From Billgrantia ethanolica (GTDB taxonomy: Bacteria > Pseudomonadota > Gammaproteobacteria > Pseudomonadales > Halomonadaceae): 64,000 nucleotides of DNA. The position numbers were made by a program, and so were the translations under genes. The notes under the pieces are model-generated. The model was given only the letters and a program-made list of their open reading frames with translations. It was not told where the DNA came from and did not search any database. Shown here in pieces: positions 22,398 through 28,931 of the stretch. The stretch spans positions 496,001 to 560,000 of the forward strand of contig NZ_JABFTX010000003.1 of NCBI RefSeq assembly GCF_021404305.1, given 5' to 3'. Within the stretch, counting starts at the first letter, position 1. Each line of letters opens with the position of its first letter.

Positions 22398-22949
22398 ATG
22401 GCTGAATCAAAAGACAATTCAGGCGAATCGGAAGGGCAAAAAGAAAACGGAACTGCGGTTCCGATTCTCCTATCCGAAATCGGAACCCGCATATCCGAGA
22501 TAAGCAAGCCGTACGGCAAGAAAGGATTTGCGGCCAGGGCTCGCATTTCCGAGAGTCACCTCTACCGATACCTGCAGGGGAAGAGTGACCCGACAGCGAC
22601 TCGGATCGTCGCCATGGCAAAGGCGGCCGGAGTACGCCCAGGCTGGCTCTTGACCGGTGAAGCGCCCAAGGCCGAGGCCCAGCGCGTAGAGGAACAGTCA
22701 CGTCCATACCAGCAGAGGCCTGCTATAGACCCGGCAACGGGGAGCGGGAAGTTTGCCGCACCCAACCTGGACGAGCTTGAGGAAATAGCGGAGAAGGTCT
22801 GCACGCTGCTGCGCGCGAAGCGGCCCGACCTGTCGCCCAAGGCCGAGGCACGCATCATCCGCCTCGTCTATGAGTTCTCGCTGCGCCAAGGCACGGCAAT
22901 GGACGAAGAGGCCCTGAGTAACGTTATAGAGCTGGCGGCCTACCGCTGA
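22398..22949 (+). CDS. Phage repressor, XRE-type HTH (c-like)
   Basis: 183 residues. An N-terminal HTH (about 28-78) reads 'ISEISKPYGKKGFAARARIS' then 'ESHLYRYLQGKSDPTATRIVAMAKAAGVRPGWLLTGE', the CI/XRE type with the WLLTGE ending seen in lysogeny repressors. A linker and a short helical C-terminal domain follow; there is no LexA-type Ser-Lys protease domain, so it is not an SOS-cleaved repressor. It is the only clear prophage gene on the plus strand and lies at the left end, as the Mu c gene does. An AGGA motif precedes the ATG, and a terminator-like hairpin follows directly. Confidence 0.85.
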   Translation: MAESKDNSGESEGQKENGTAVPILLSEIGTRISEISKPYGKKGFAARARISESHLYRYLQGKSDPTATRIVAMAKAAGVRPGWLLTGEAPKAEAQRVEEQSRPYQQRPAIDPATGSGKFAAPNLDELEEIAEKVCTLLRAKRPDLSPKAEARIIRLVYEFSLRQGTAMDEEALSNVIELAAYR

Positions 22950-22977
22950 AATAGCCCGCTGCTGGCGGGCGTTTCAG
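22946..22977 (+). terminator. Terminator-like hairpin after the repressor gene
   Basis: CTGAAA-TA-GCCCGC / GCGGGC-G-TTTCAG gives a 12-bp two-part stem with a TGCTG loop, starting at the repressor stop codon. The second arm carries TTT, giving a short U-run. It is well placed to stop repressor transcription before the phage end. Confidence 0.65.
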
Positions 22978-23067
22978 CCGATGAGAGCAGGCGGCGTCAA
23001 AGTAAACTGCGGGCATCAAGCCAGGCCATCGAGCCGGCACCAGCAGACGTGACGCCAGGGGGCCAGC

Positions 23068-23613
23068 ATGACCGAAGATTTACTGAGGCAAATCAGTGAG
23101 GTGATAGAGGGGGACGAGCAAGGAAGGGAGGACCGCGCACCGATCAACATCGTCATCGGCGACGGCAGCACCGTGGTGATCGGCAACGGCAGCATCAACC
23201 AGGGAGGGAAAGGCGAAGAAGAGGAAGGGGGTGGCAGGCGCCGCCGGGCATGCAACCAGGAAGAATGCTACGGCCTACGGTTACTGCGTTATCAGGTGCG
23301 GGTTCTGGAACGGCTTTTAACCGCTCGTGGCAGGCCGTTTAACCGCCGACCAACTGCGCCGCGCGCTCGTCGCACTTCATATGGCCAGCCAGCTAGGTCT
23401 CGTGCGAATGTCGCAAACCGTCCCACTCCACGCGCTACGTCACTCCACCGCCGTCCAGCCCGCGCCACTCCGCGCCTCAGCGCACATCAACCCACACCAA
23501 CCCACATTAACCCGGATATCTCAGACCTTATGTCCGTACACAGCCGCGCCAATGGTGTGCCTTGCGCGTCGACCATGCGCAGCGACACCGGTTTGGGCCG
23601 GTTGGCCGGGTAG
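23068..23613 (+). CDS. Unknown phage left-end frame; true end uncertain
   Basis: The frame opens MTEDLLRQISEVIEGDEQGR and then 'INIVIGDGSTVVIGNGSINQGG', a beta-type repeat typical of small unknown proteins near the ends of Mu-like phages. After about residue 85 the sequence is Arg/Pro/Thr-rich and looks non-coding, and the frame runs past the phage end at 23540 into host DNA. The plus-one frame from a GTG at 23327 gives a more protein-like stretch (AGRLTADQLRRALVALHMAS), so a frameshift or a second overlapping gene is possible. Only the first 70 or so residues are well supported. Confidence 0.4.
   Translation: MTEDLLRQISEVIEGDEQGREDRAPINIVIGDGSTVVIGNGSINQGGKGEEEEGGGRRRRACNQEECYGLRLLRYQVRVLERLLTARGRPFNRRPTAPRARRTSYGQPARSRANVANRPTPRATSLHRRPARATPRLSAHQPTPTHINPDISDLMSVHSRANGVPCASTMRSDTGLGRLAG
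23483..23512. repeat. Three tandem 10-bp repeats near the prophage end
   Basis: CACATCAACC, CACACCAACC and CACATTAACC follow one another without spacing, 28 bp inside the predicted left end. In Mu the transposase binds several sites inside each end, so these are candidate end-binding sites. That role is an inference. Confidence 0.6.
23527..23545. other. Predicted prophage left end and host junction
   Basis: Ku reading-frame similarity is good down to the codons for TPLARL and then stops. At that point the minus strand reads CTG followed by TGTACGGACATAAGG, so the phage end would begin at 23540 with TG (CA on the plus strand). The adjacent host bases 23541-23545 (CAGCC) would be the 5-bp target duplication expected for Mu-type insertion. 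The second copy lies outside the window. Confidence 0.6.
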
Positions 23614-23792
23614 AGGTTGACCGGCAGGCTGACTAGGCCGAAGGTGATGGTGCCCGACCACAGCGGGCGCGGGCCGCTGGGGTGGAAGCGCTTCTTCTCC
23701 TCGCCCCGGGCCGATTCGTTCTTCTCCTTCGTCTTGCGCTTCTTCTTTGGAGTCTTGTCCTTGGGCTTGGCTTTGGATTTTTCGCTAGGCAC
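23541..23792 (-). pseudogene. ku2, 5' fragment interrupted by the prophage
   Basis: The first 84 codons of a second Ku gene. A lysine-rich extension of about 40 residues (MPSEKSKAKPKDKTPKKKRK) precedes the Ku core 'RPLWSGTITFGLVSLPVNLY', then 'RPKPVSLRMVDAQGTPLARL', where the match stops. Ku proteins normally go on for another 200 or more residues, with an RYFC-type segment next. The start is GTG, overlapping the stop of ku1. The remainder should lie on the far side of the prophage. The gene is probably inactive in this lysogen. It is more like the canonical bacterial Ku N-terminus than ku1 is. Confidence 0.85.
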
Positions 23793-24561
23793 GCTTGCGC
23801 TCCTTCTTCAGGCTGGCCTCGAGCGCCTTGGAGAGGTCGTCGGAGGCCTCGCGGCGGCGAATCGGCGTGACCTTGACGCTCTTGCCGCGCCGCTTGGCCT
23901 CGATCAGCTCCAGCACCCGCTCGCGGTACTCGTCGTGGTATTCGTCGGGGTCGAACTCGGCCTCCAGCATGCTGATAAGCTGGCGTGCCATGTCGAGCTC
24001 CTTGGCGTCCAGCGCCTTGCCCTTGGGCGGTTCCAGGGCGTCCACCGGCACTACCTGCTCCTCGTGGCGCAGCGACATCAGCATAGGTACACCGCGATGC
24101 AGGCGCAGGGCGCCTACGTAGCTCTTCTTTCGCATCACCCAGCGTGCCAGCCCCTCCTTACCACTGGTTGCCAGCGCCTCGGCGAGGGCGAAATAGAGCG
24201 ACTCGCTACCATCGGGACCCAGGTAGTAGGGGCGATCGTACCAGCGATGATCGATCACCTGCGGCGGCATGAAGCGGATCACCTCGATGTCGCGGCCCGA
24301 ATCCGGCTCCAGCGCCTCGAGTTCCTGCTTGTCGAACACCACCAGGCTACCCTCGTCGGTGCGATAGGCACGGCGGGTCTCGCCGTGGGGCACGATCTCG
24401 TCGGTGTCGGGATTGACCATGGCCAGCTTGACCGGTGAGCGGTCCTTCGCATGCAGCAGGCGGAAGTGCACGCTGCGGTCCTGCACCGCGGAGTAGAGTT
24501 TCACCGGGACCTCTACTTCAGCGAAGCGGATCACGCCCTTCCACATTGCTCGTGCCGCCAT
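23785..24561 (-). CDS. ku: Ku protein (ku1), NHEJ DNA-end binding
   Basis: 258 residues from the ATG at 24561, which overlaps the stop of the zinc-ribbon gene (TGATG) and has a strong AGGAGGG/CAGGAG ribosome site; an earlier in-frame Met is less likely. The Ku core is clear: 'MWKGVIRFAEVEVPVKLYSA', 'HFRLLHAKDRSPVKLAMVNP', 'VVFDKQELEALEPDSGRDIE', 'YYLGPDGSESLYFALAEAL', and the family motif 'RHEEQVVPVDALEPPKGKAL'. A basic C-terminal tail 'EASLKKERKRA' may recruit LigD. Ku forms a ring on double-strand ends. It is third in the ligD, zinc-ribbon, ku1, ku2 operon. Confidence 0.93.
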   Translation of the reverse strand: MAARAMWKGVIRFAEVEVPVKLYSAVQDRSVHFRLLHAKDRSPVKLAMVNPDTDEIVPHGETRRAYRTDEGSLVVFDKQELEALEPDSGRDIEVIRFMPPQVIDHRWYDRPYYLGPDGSESLYFALAEALATSGKEGLARWVMRKKSYVGALRLHRGVPMLMSLRHEEQVVPVDALEPPKGKALDAKELDMARQLISMLEAEFDPDEYHDEYRERVLELIEAKRRGKSVKVTPIRRREASDDLSKALEASLKKERKRA

Positions 24562-24782
24562 CACTCCTGCCCTCCTTGGCACGCCTCTTCTTCATGGCAC
24601 TTCTCTTCTTCGTGACATTCAGGGCACAGCGTGTCACGAGTGTCGAAGCGTGCCGCGACGCAGGCCGGACAGATCGGCCGGTCGCAGTAGATGCAGTGGT
24701 AGCCTGCCTCGTAGTGGAAGTTGCGCAGGCAGAACTGGCAGGTCTCGGGGCCGCTCTCCAGCCACCAGGGTGCTTCGCTCAT
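24561..24782 (-). CDS. Small zinc-ribbon protein in the NHEJ operon
   Basis: 73 residues: MSEAPWWLESGPETCQFCLR... with Cys pairs 'CQFC', 'CIYCDRPICPAC' and 'CPECHEEEKCHEEE', a double zinc-finger arrangement that resembles B-box or ZZ-type cross-brace folds. The C-terminus is strongly acidic with Cys and Glu. Small proteins of this kind are found next to ligD/ku in several proteobacteria. It lies 28 nt after ligD and overlaps ku1, so co-expression is likely. A role as an NHEJ accessory or DNA-end adapter is inferred from context only. Confidence 0.75.
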   Translation of the reverse strand: MSEAPWWLESGPETCQFCLRNFHYEAGYHCIYCDRPICPACVAARFDTRDTLCPECHEEEKCHEEEACQGGQE

Positions 24783-24809
24783 GTCATTCCCTCCGGTACA
24801 AGGCCAGCG

Positions 24810-27383
24810 TCATTTCACGCCTACGGCCTTGAGCAGCTTGGCATCCAGCGGGCGTGCCGCCTCGCTGAAGCCTGCCCAGGGGTCCTCGCGCAGAGCCGAG
24901 AGCCGGCGGCGCAGGTTCTGCACGTTGTAGCGATCGGCCCGCAGCGCGGCGTTGAGCTCGTCCCAGCGGATCGGCACCGCTACCGGGGCGTTCTGGCGCG
25001 CGCGCACCGTATAGGAGGCCACCGCCGTGGCGCCGCGGCCATTGCGCAGGTAGTCGATGAAGATGCGCCCCTCGCGCTTGGCCTTGGACATGTTGGTGGT
25101 GAGCCGCTGCGGATCGTCCTTGGCGTGAGCCTCGGCAACCCCCTTGGCGAAGGCCTTGGCCCGGTCCCACTCGGCGCTGGGCTCGATCGGCACCACCAGG
25201 TGCAGCCCCTTGCCGCCGGTGGTACGCAGGAAGGGGGTGAGTCCTAGCGATTCCAGCCGCTCGCGCAGGGTGACGGCCACGCGCAGGACCTCCTGCCAGG
25301 CGATGCCTTCGTCCGGGTCGAGATCGAACACCAGATTGTCGGGCTGTTCGAGGTGGTCGATGCGGCTGCCCCAGGGATGGATCTCCAGCGCGCCGGCCTG
25401 CACCAGGCCGATCAGGTCGGCAGCGGATTCGACGTAGACGTACTCGGCACTGCCTTTCTTCTCCGGCACGTCGATGCGCGGCACGCTGTCGGGAATGGCG
25501 CTGCGCGGGTGCTTCTGGAAGAAGCACTCGTCGTTGCGCCCCTGGGGGCAGCGCACCAATGACAGCGGCCGTCTGGCCAGGTGTGGCAGCACCCACTCAT
25601 GGATCTGCTCGTATAAGCGCGCCAGGTCGAGCTTGGTCAGTCCCTGCTCGGGGAACAGCACCCGTTCGGGGCTTGTCAGGCGCACGCCGAGCAGCGAGGT
25701 TTCGTCCTTGCGCTTGCGTGCGGCCGGTTTGCTCGGTGTCTGCTCCTGTGTCGAAGTGCCTTCGGGGGCCATCTCCTTGGTCGGGGTCATGCGAATCTCC
25801 TCCGGATTACGGTCCTCACGCATGCCGCGGAAGGCCGGATGGCGCAGGCGGCCGTCGCGGGTGCGCTCGGTGAACTCCACCTCGATCACCAGCTCCGGGC
25901 GCACCCAGTTCACGGCGCGGCTGTCCGGTACGCTGCCGTGGAACGGCGAGCGCTTAACTGCGAGTTCCTGCAGGGTGGCGCTCAGCCGCTCGAGCAGTCG
26001 ATGGCTGAAGCCGGTGCCGATGCGCCCGGCGTAGATCAAACCTTGCTTGCCGTAGGCGCCCATCAGCAGCGAGCCGAAGCCGCTGCGCGAACCGCCGGGC
26101 TCGGTGTAGCCGCCGACCACGAACTCCTCGTGGCTGACGCACTTCACCTTCAGCCAGTCGCGGCTGCGCTTCTGCTGGTAGGGACTGTCGGCGCGCTTGC
26201 TGATGATGCCCTCGAGGCCCATCTGACAGGCGCGCGCGTGGAAGGCCTCGCCCTGGGCGTCGAGATGGTCGGAGTAGCGGATGGTGCCGGTGCCCGACTG
26301 CATGCCCGCCGCCTCGAGCAGTGCCGCGAGGGTGCGTTTGCGCTGCAGCAGGGGCACGCCGGCCAGGTCGTATCCTGCCAGGTAGGGTAGGTCGAAGAGC
26401 TGGTAGATCAGGGCTGAGGTGCGGCCGCTGGAAAGCGCCTCCTGCAGCTCGCCGAAGCGGCTGATGCCATCCTTGCCCATGGCCACCACCTCACCGTCGA
26501 GCAGCGCCAAGTCCACCGGTAGCGGTTCGAGCGCCTGGGCGATCCCGGCAAAGCGGTGTGTCCAGTCCTTGCCGTTGCGGGTGATCAGGCGCACGTTGCC
26601 CTTTTCGATGCGGGCCAACAGGCGATAGCCGTCGAGCTTGATCTCGTGGATCCACTCGCCCTGGGTGGGCACCTCGCGGGCCAGGGTGGCCAACTGCGGC
26701 TTCAGCTCCTTTGGCAGCCTGGCCTTGCGCGCGCCGTCGAGGTCGCCGGGGTCGGGAACCTCGGGTGTGTCGGCGCCCCAGGTATCGTCGCGATCATCGG
26801 CGATCTCGCCCATACTGCGACCGCTGACGACGCTTTCGTCCAGATCCACCGTCAGCGAGGCGTCCATGCGCGGCTGGTCGTCGTGGCGCTTGATCATCAA
26901 CCAGTTGCGTCCGTGCTTGTCCTGGCGCTTGCCGCTCATGCGGGTCAGGGTCCAGTTGCCCTTGAGCCGCTCGCCGTCGAGTTCTATGTCGATCCGATCC
27001 GGCTTGGGTTTGCCCTTGAGCTGCCAGGTGCCGCGGTCCCACAGCATGACGGTACCGCCGCCGTAGGATTTCTCCGGGATCACGCCTTCGAACTCGCCGT
27101 ACTCCAGCGGGTGATCTTCCACCTCCACGGCCAGGCGCTTCTCGCCGGGTTCGAGGCTCGGCCCCTTGGGCAGCGCCCAACTCCTGAGCACGCCGTCCTG
27201 CTCCAGGCGCAGGTCGAAGTGGTCATGGCTCGCCGCATGCTTGTGCATGACGTAGAGGTTGCCCGTTACCGATTCCTTGTCGGCTCCGCCGGCAGGCTCG
27301 CGGGTGCGCTCGAAGTCGCGCTTGCGACGGTACTCCTCGAGTTTCTCCATCGGCTCCATCCTTGGCCGCTGAGTTTCCGACAC
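24810..27383 (-). CDS. ligD: ATP-dependent DNA ligase D (PE-ligase-polymerase)
   Basis: 857 residues with three domains. Residues about 40-165 form the 3'-phosphoesterase ('MHKHAASHDHFDLRLE', 'GGGTVMLWDRGTW'). Residues about 225-520 form the ATP ligase with catalytic Lys249 in KLDG ('EIKLDGYRLLARIEK'), then the OB fold. Residues about 560-857 form the AEP polymerase ('LVRCPQGRNDECFFQKH', 'LVFDLDPDEG', 'TTGGKGLHLVVPI'). With Ku it repairs double-strand breaks by end joining. The 27383 start is GTG; ATG at 27359 or 27350 is also possible. The divergent gene lies 240 bp away. Confidence 0.96.
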   Translation of the reverse strand: MSETQRPRMEPMEKLEEYRRKRDFERTREPAGGADKESVTGNLYVMHKHAASHDHFDLRLEQDGVLRSWALPKGPSLEPGEKRLAVEVEDHPLEYGEFEGVIPEKSYGGGTVMLWDRGTWQLKGKPKPDRIDIELDGERLKGNWTLTRMSGKRQDKHGRNWLMIKRHDDQPRMDASLTVDLDESVVSGRSMGEIADDRDDTWGADTPEVPDPGDLDGARKARLPKELKPQLATLAREVPTQGEWIHEIKLDGYRLLARIEKGNVRLITRNGKDWTHRFAGIAQALEPLPVDLALLDGEVVAMGKDGISRFGELQEALSSGRTSALIYQLFDLPYLAGYDLAGVPLLQRKRTLAALLEAAGMQSGTGTIRYSDHLDAQGEAFHARACQMGLEGIISKRADSPYQQKRSRDWLKVKCVSHEEFVVGGYTEPGGSRSGFGSLLMGAYGKQGLIYAGRIGTGFSHRLLERLSATLQELAVKRSPFHGSVPDSRAVNWVRPELVIEVEFTERTRDGRLRHPAFRGMREDRNPEEIRMTPTKEMAPEGTSTQEQTPSKPAARKRKDETSLLGVRLTSPERVLFPEQGLTKLDLARLYEQIHEWVLPHLARRPLSLVRCPQGRNDECFFQKHPRSAIPDSVPRIDVPEKKGSAEYVYVESAADLIGLVQAGALEIHPWGSRIDHLEQPDNLVFDLDPDEGIAWQEVLRVAVTLRERLESLGLTPFLRTTGGKGLHLVVPIEPSAEWDRAKAFAKGVAEAHAKDDPQRLTTNMSKAKREGRIFIDYLRNGRGATAVASYTVRARQNAPVAVPIRWDELNAALRADRYNVQNLRRRLSALREDPWAGFSEAARPLDAKLLKAVGVK

Positions 27384-27624
27384 AACGCCACATCTTCAGC
27401 CTAGCTGCGCACTCCCGAGGTGCAAATGCCACCAGCAGGAAGCGCGACGCGCGGCCAGGTTTACCCGTCATTTTGGGTTCGGTTGTGTTTCCCGTGATGC
27501 TCTTGAGTAAAGAATCGTCTTGACCGTGGAACCTTCGGCGCCGGCTCCTTATCTTGTGAAGGGTAAGGAAGCAGGGAGTCCCGGGATTGGGGCTCCGGAA
27601 CGGTACCGTCATGGAGACAGATGG

Positions 27625-28911
27625 ATGAAGCGGAACATTTTTGTCGTGGCGCTGGAGGATCAGCAGCGCGAGGAACTGGAAACCTTACGCCACTCCGATC
27701 AGTTCGAGGTGCACAGCCTGCTGTCGGTCAAGGACGCCGTCGAGTCACCTCATTTTTCCTTCAACGATCTGCTGGCCCAGGCGCGCAAGAAGCTCGAAGC
27801 GTTCGACGGCTCCATCGATGCCATCGTCGCGCAGTGGGATTTTCCCACCAGCGTGTTGGTACCCATTCTGTGCCGTGAACACGACATTCCGGCGCCTTCG
27901 GTGGAGAGTGTGCTCAAGTGCGAACACAAGTATTGGAGTCGGCTCGAGCAGCAGAAAGTCATTCCCGAGGTCGTGCCCGAATTCTGCGCTGTCGATCCTT
28001 TCGCCGAGGAACCCCTGTCCCAGGTGACGCTTGACTATCCCTTCTGGCTCAAGCCGGTCAAGGCGTTTTCTTCACACCTGGGTTTCAAGATCGAGTGCGA
28101 CGAGCAGTTCCAGGCGGCGATCGAGGAGATTCGTCAGGGCATCCGCAAGCTCGGCGATCCGTTCAACGAAGCGCTGCGCCACGCCGAGCTGCCATCGCAG
28201 ATCCAGAAGATGGACGGCAATTCCTGCATCGCCGAGCAGATCGTCTCGGGCGTTCAGGGGGCGCCTGAAGGCACCGTCTATCGCGGCGAGTTCAACGTGC
28301 ACGGCATCATTGCCCAGCCCAACTCGGTCAACAAGGAGATCCCCTACGACCGGCTGGAGTACCCCAGCAACCTGCCCGAGCGTATTCACCGCCAGATGAT
28401 CGACGTCTCGCGTCGCTTCCTCGAACACATCGGCTATGACAACGGCTGCTTCAACGCCGAGTTCATGTGGGATGAGGAGAAGGACAAGCTGTGGCTGATC
28501 GAGGTAAATACCCGTATCTCACAGTCGCATAGCGAGATATTCATCATGGTCGACGGCATGTCCAACCACGAGGTGGCGGTCGACATCGCTTTCGGCGAGC
28601 GTCCTTCGCTGGCCAACCGGCAGGGCGTGGCGGCGGTAGCCGCCAAGTGCTACATCCCCTACGAACATCGCGACGGCATCGTCAAGCGGGTGCCGAGCGA
28701 AGCGGAGATCGAGGCGCTTGCCGAGCGTTTTCCGGGCACCAAGGTGCGGATTGACGTGGAACCTGGCACTCGCCTGGGCGAGCTGCTGCACCAGGACAAT
28801 TTCTGCTACCGCCTGGGCACTCTTTACGTGGCCGGTGAGGATCACGACCAGATCGAGCAACGCTACAAGGCATGCCTGGAAGCGCTCGAGTTCGAGATCG
28901 AACCCATCTAA
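27625..28911 (+). CDS. ATP-grasp carboxylate-amine ligase-like protein
   Basis: 428 residues from ATG 27625 (GGAGAC in front; the frame is open 35 codons further up without a good site). The ATP-grasp pattern is visible: 'VLKCEHKYWSRLEQQKVIPE', 'YPFWLKPVKAFSSHLGFKIE', then 'FNVHGIIAQPNSVNKE', 'DNGCFNAEFMWDEEKDKLWLIEVNTRISQSHSE'. The E.N (LIEVNTRISQ) is the metal-binding end of the fold. The C-terminal part resembles a biotin-carboxylase-like lid. Such enzymes join a carboxylate to an amine using ATP. The downstream hydrolase is 20 bases away with its own ribosome site, so the two are probably one operon. Substrate unknown. Confidence 0.8.
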   Translation: MKRNIFVVALEDQQREELETLRHSDQFEVHSLLSVKDAVESPHFSFNDLLAQARKKLEAFDGSIDAIVAQWDFPTSVLVPILCREHDIPAPSVESVLKCEHKYWSRLEQQKVIPEVVPEFCAVDPFAEEPLSQVTLDYPFWLKPVKAFSSHLGFKIECDEQFQAAIEEIRQGIRKLGDPFNEALRHAELPSQIQKMDGNSCIAEQIVSGVQGAPEGTVYRGEFNVHGIIAQPNSVNKEIPYDRLEYPSNLPERIHRQMIDVSRRFLEHIGYDNGCFNAEFMWDEEKDKLWLIEVNTRISQSHSEIFIMVDGMSNHEVAVDIAFGERPSLANRQGVAAVAAKCYIPYEHRDGIVKRVPSEAEIEALAERFPGTKVRIDVEPGTRLGELLHQDNFCYRLGTLYVAGEDHDQIEQRYKACLEALEFEIEPI

Positions 28912-28931
28912 TGAACCCGCAAGGAGGAACC

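Larger units (their letters stand above)
1..23540 (-). mobile_element. Mu-like transposable prophage (left part; right part outside window)
   Basis: Gene content and order match Mu-type transposable phages: repressor and Ner divergent at the left end, DDE transposase A and ATPase B, GemA, a Mor/C-family activator, lysis genes, gp26 to gp30 equivalents, G, I, capsid, gp36 and gp37 equivalents and a contractile tail sheath. Nearly all genes are on the minus strand with 1- to 8-nt overlaps. The left terminus is placed at 23540, where Ku homology of the host stops and a CA dinucleotide (TG on the other strand) occurs. The right end, the tail fibres and the second host junction lie to the left of position 1. 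A sheath gene implies a myovirus tail. I see no frameshifts in the structural genes, so the element may be functional, but completeness cannot be judged from this window. Confidence 0.93.

Noticed and set aside
24784..25596. Long open frame of 270 codons on the minus strand inside ligD
   Set aside because: It is a shadow frame of ligD with Arg/Pro/Ala-rich, non-protein-like composition.
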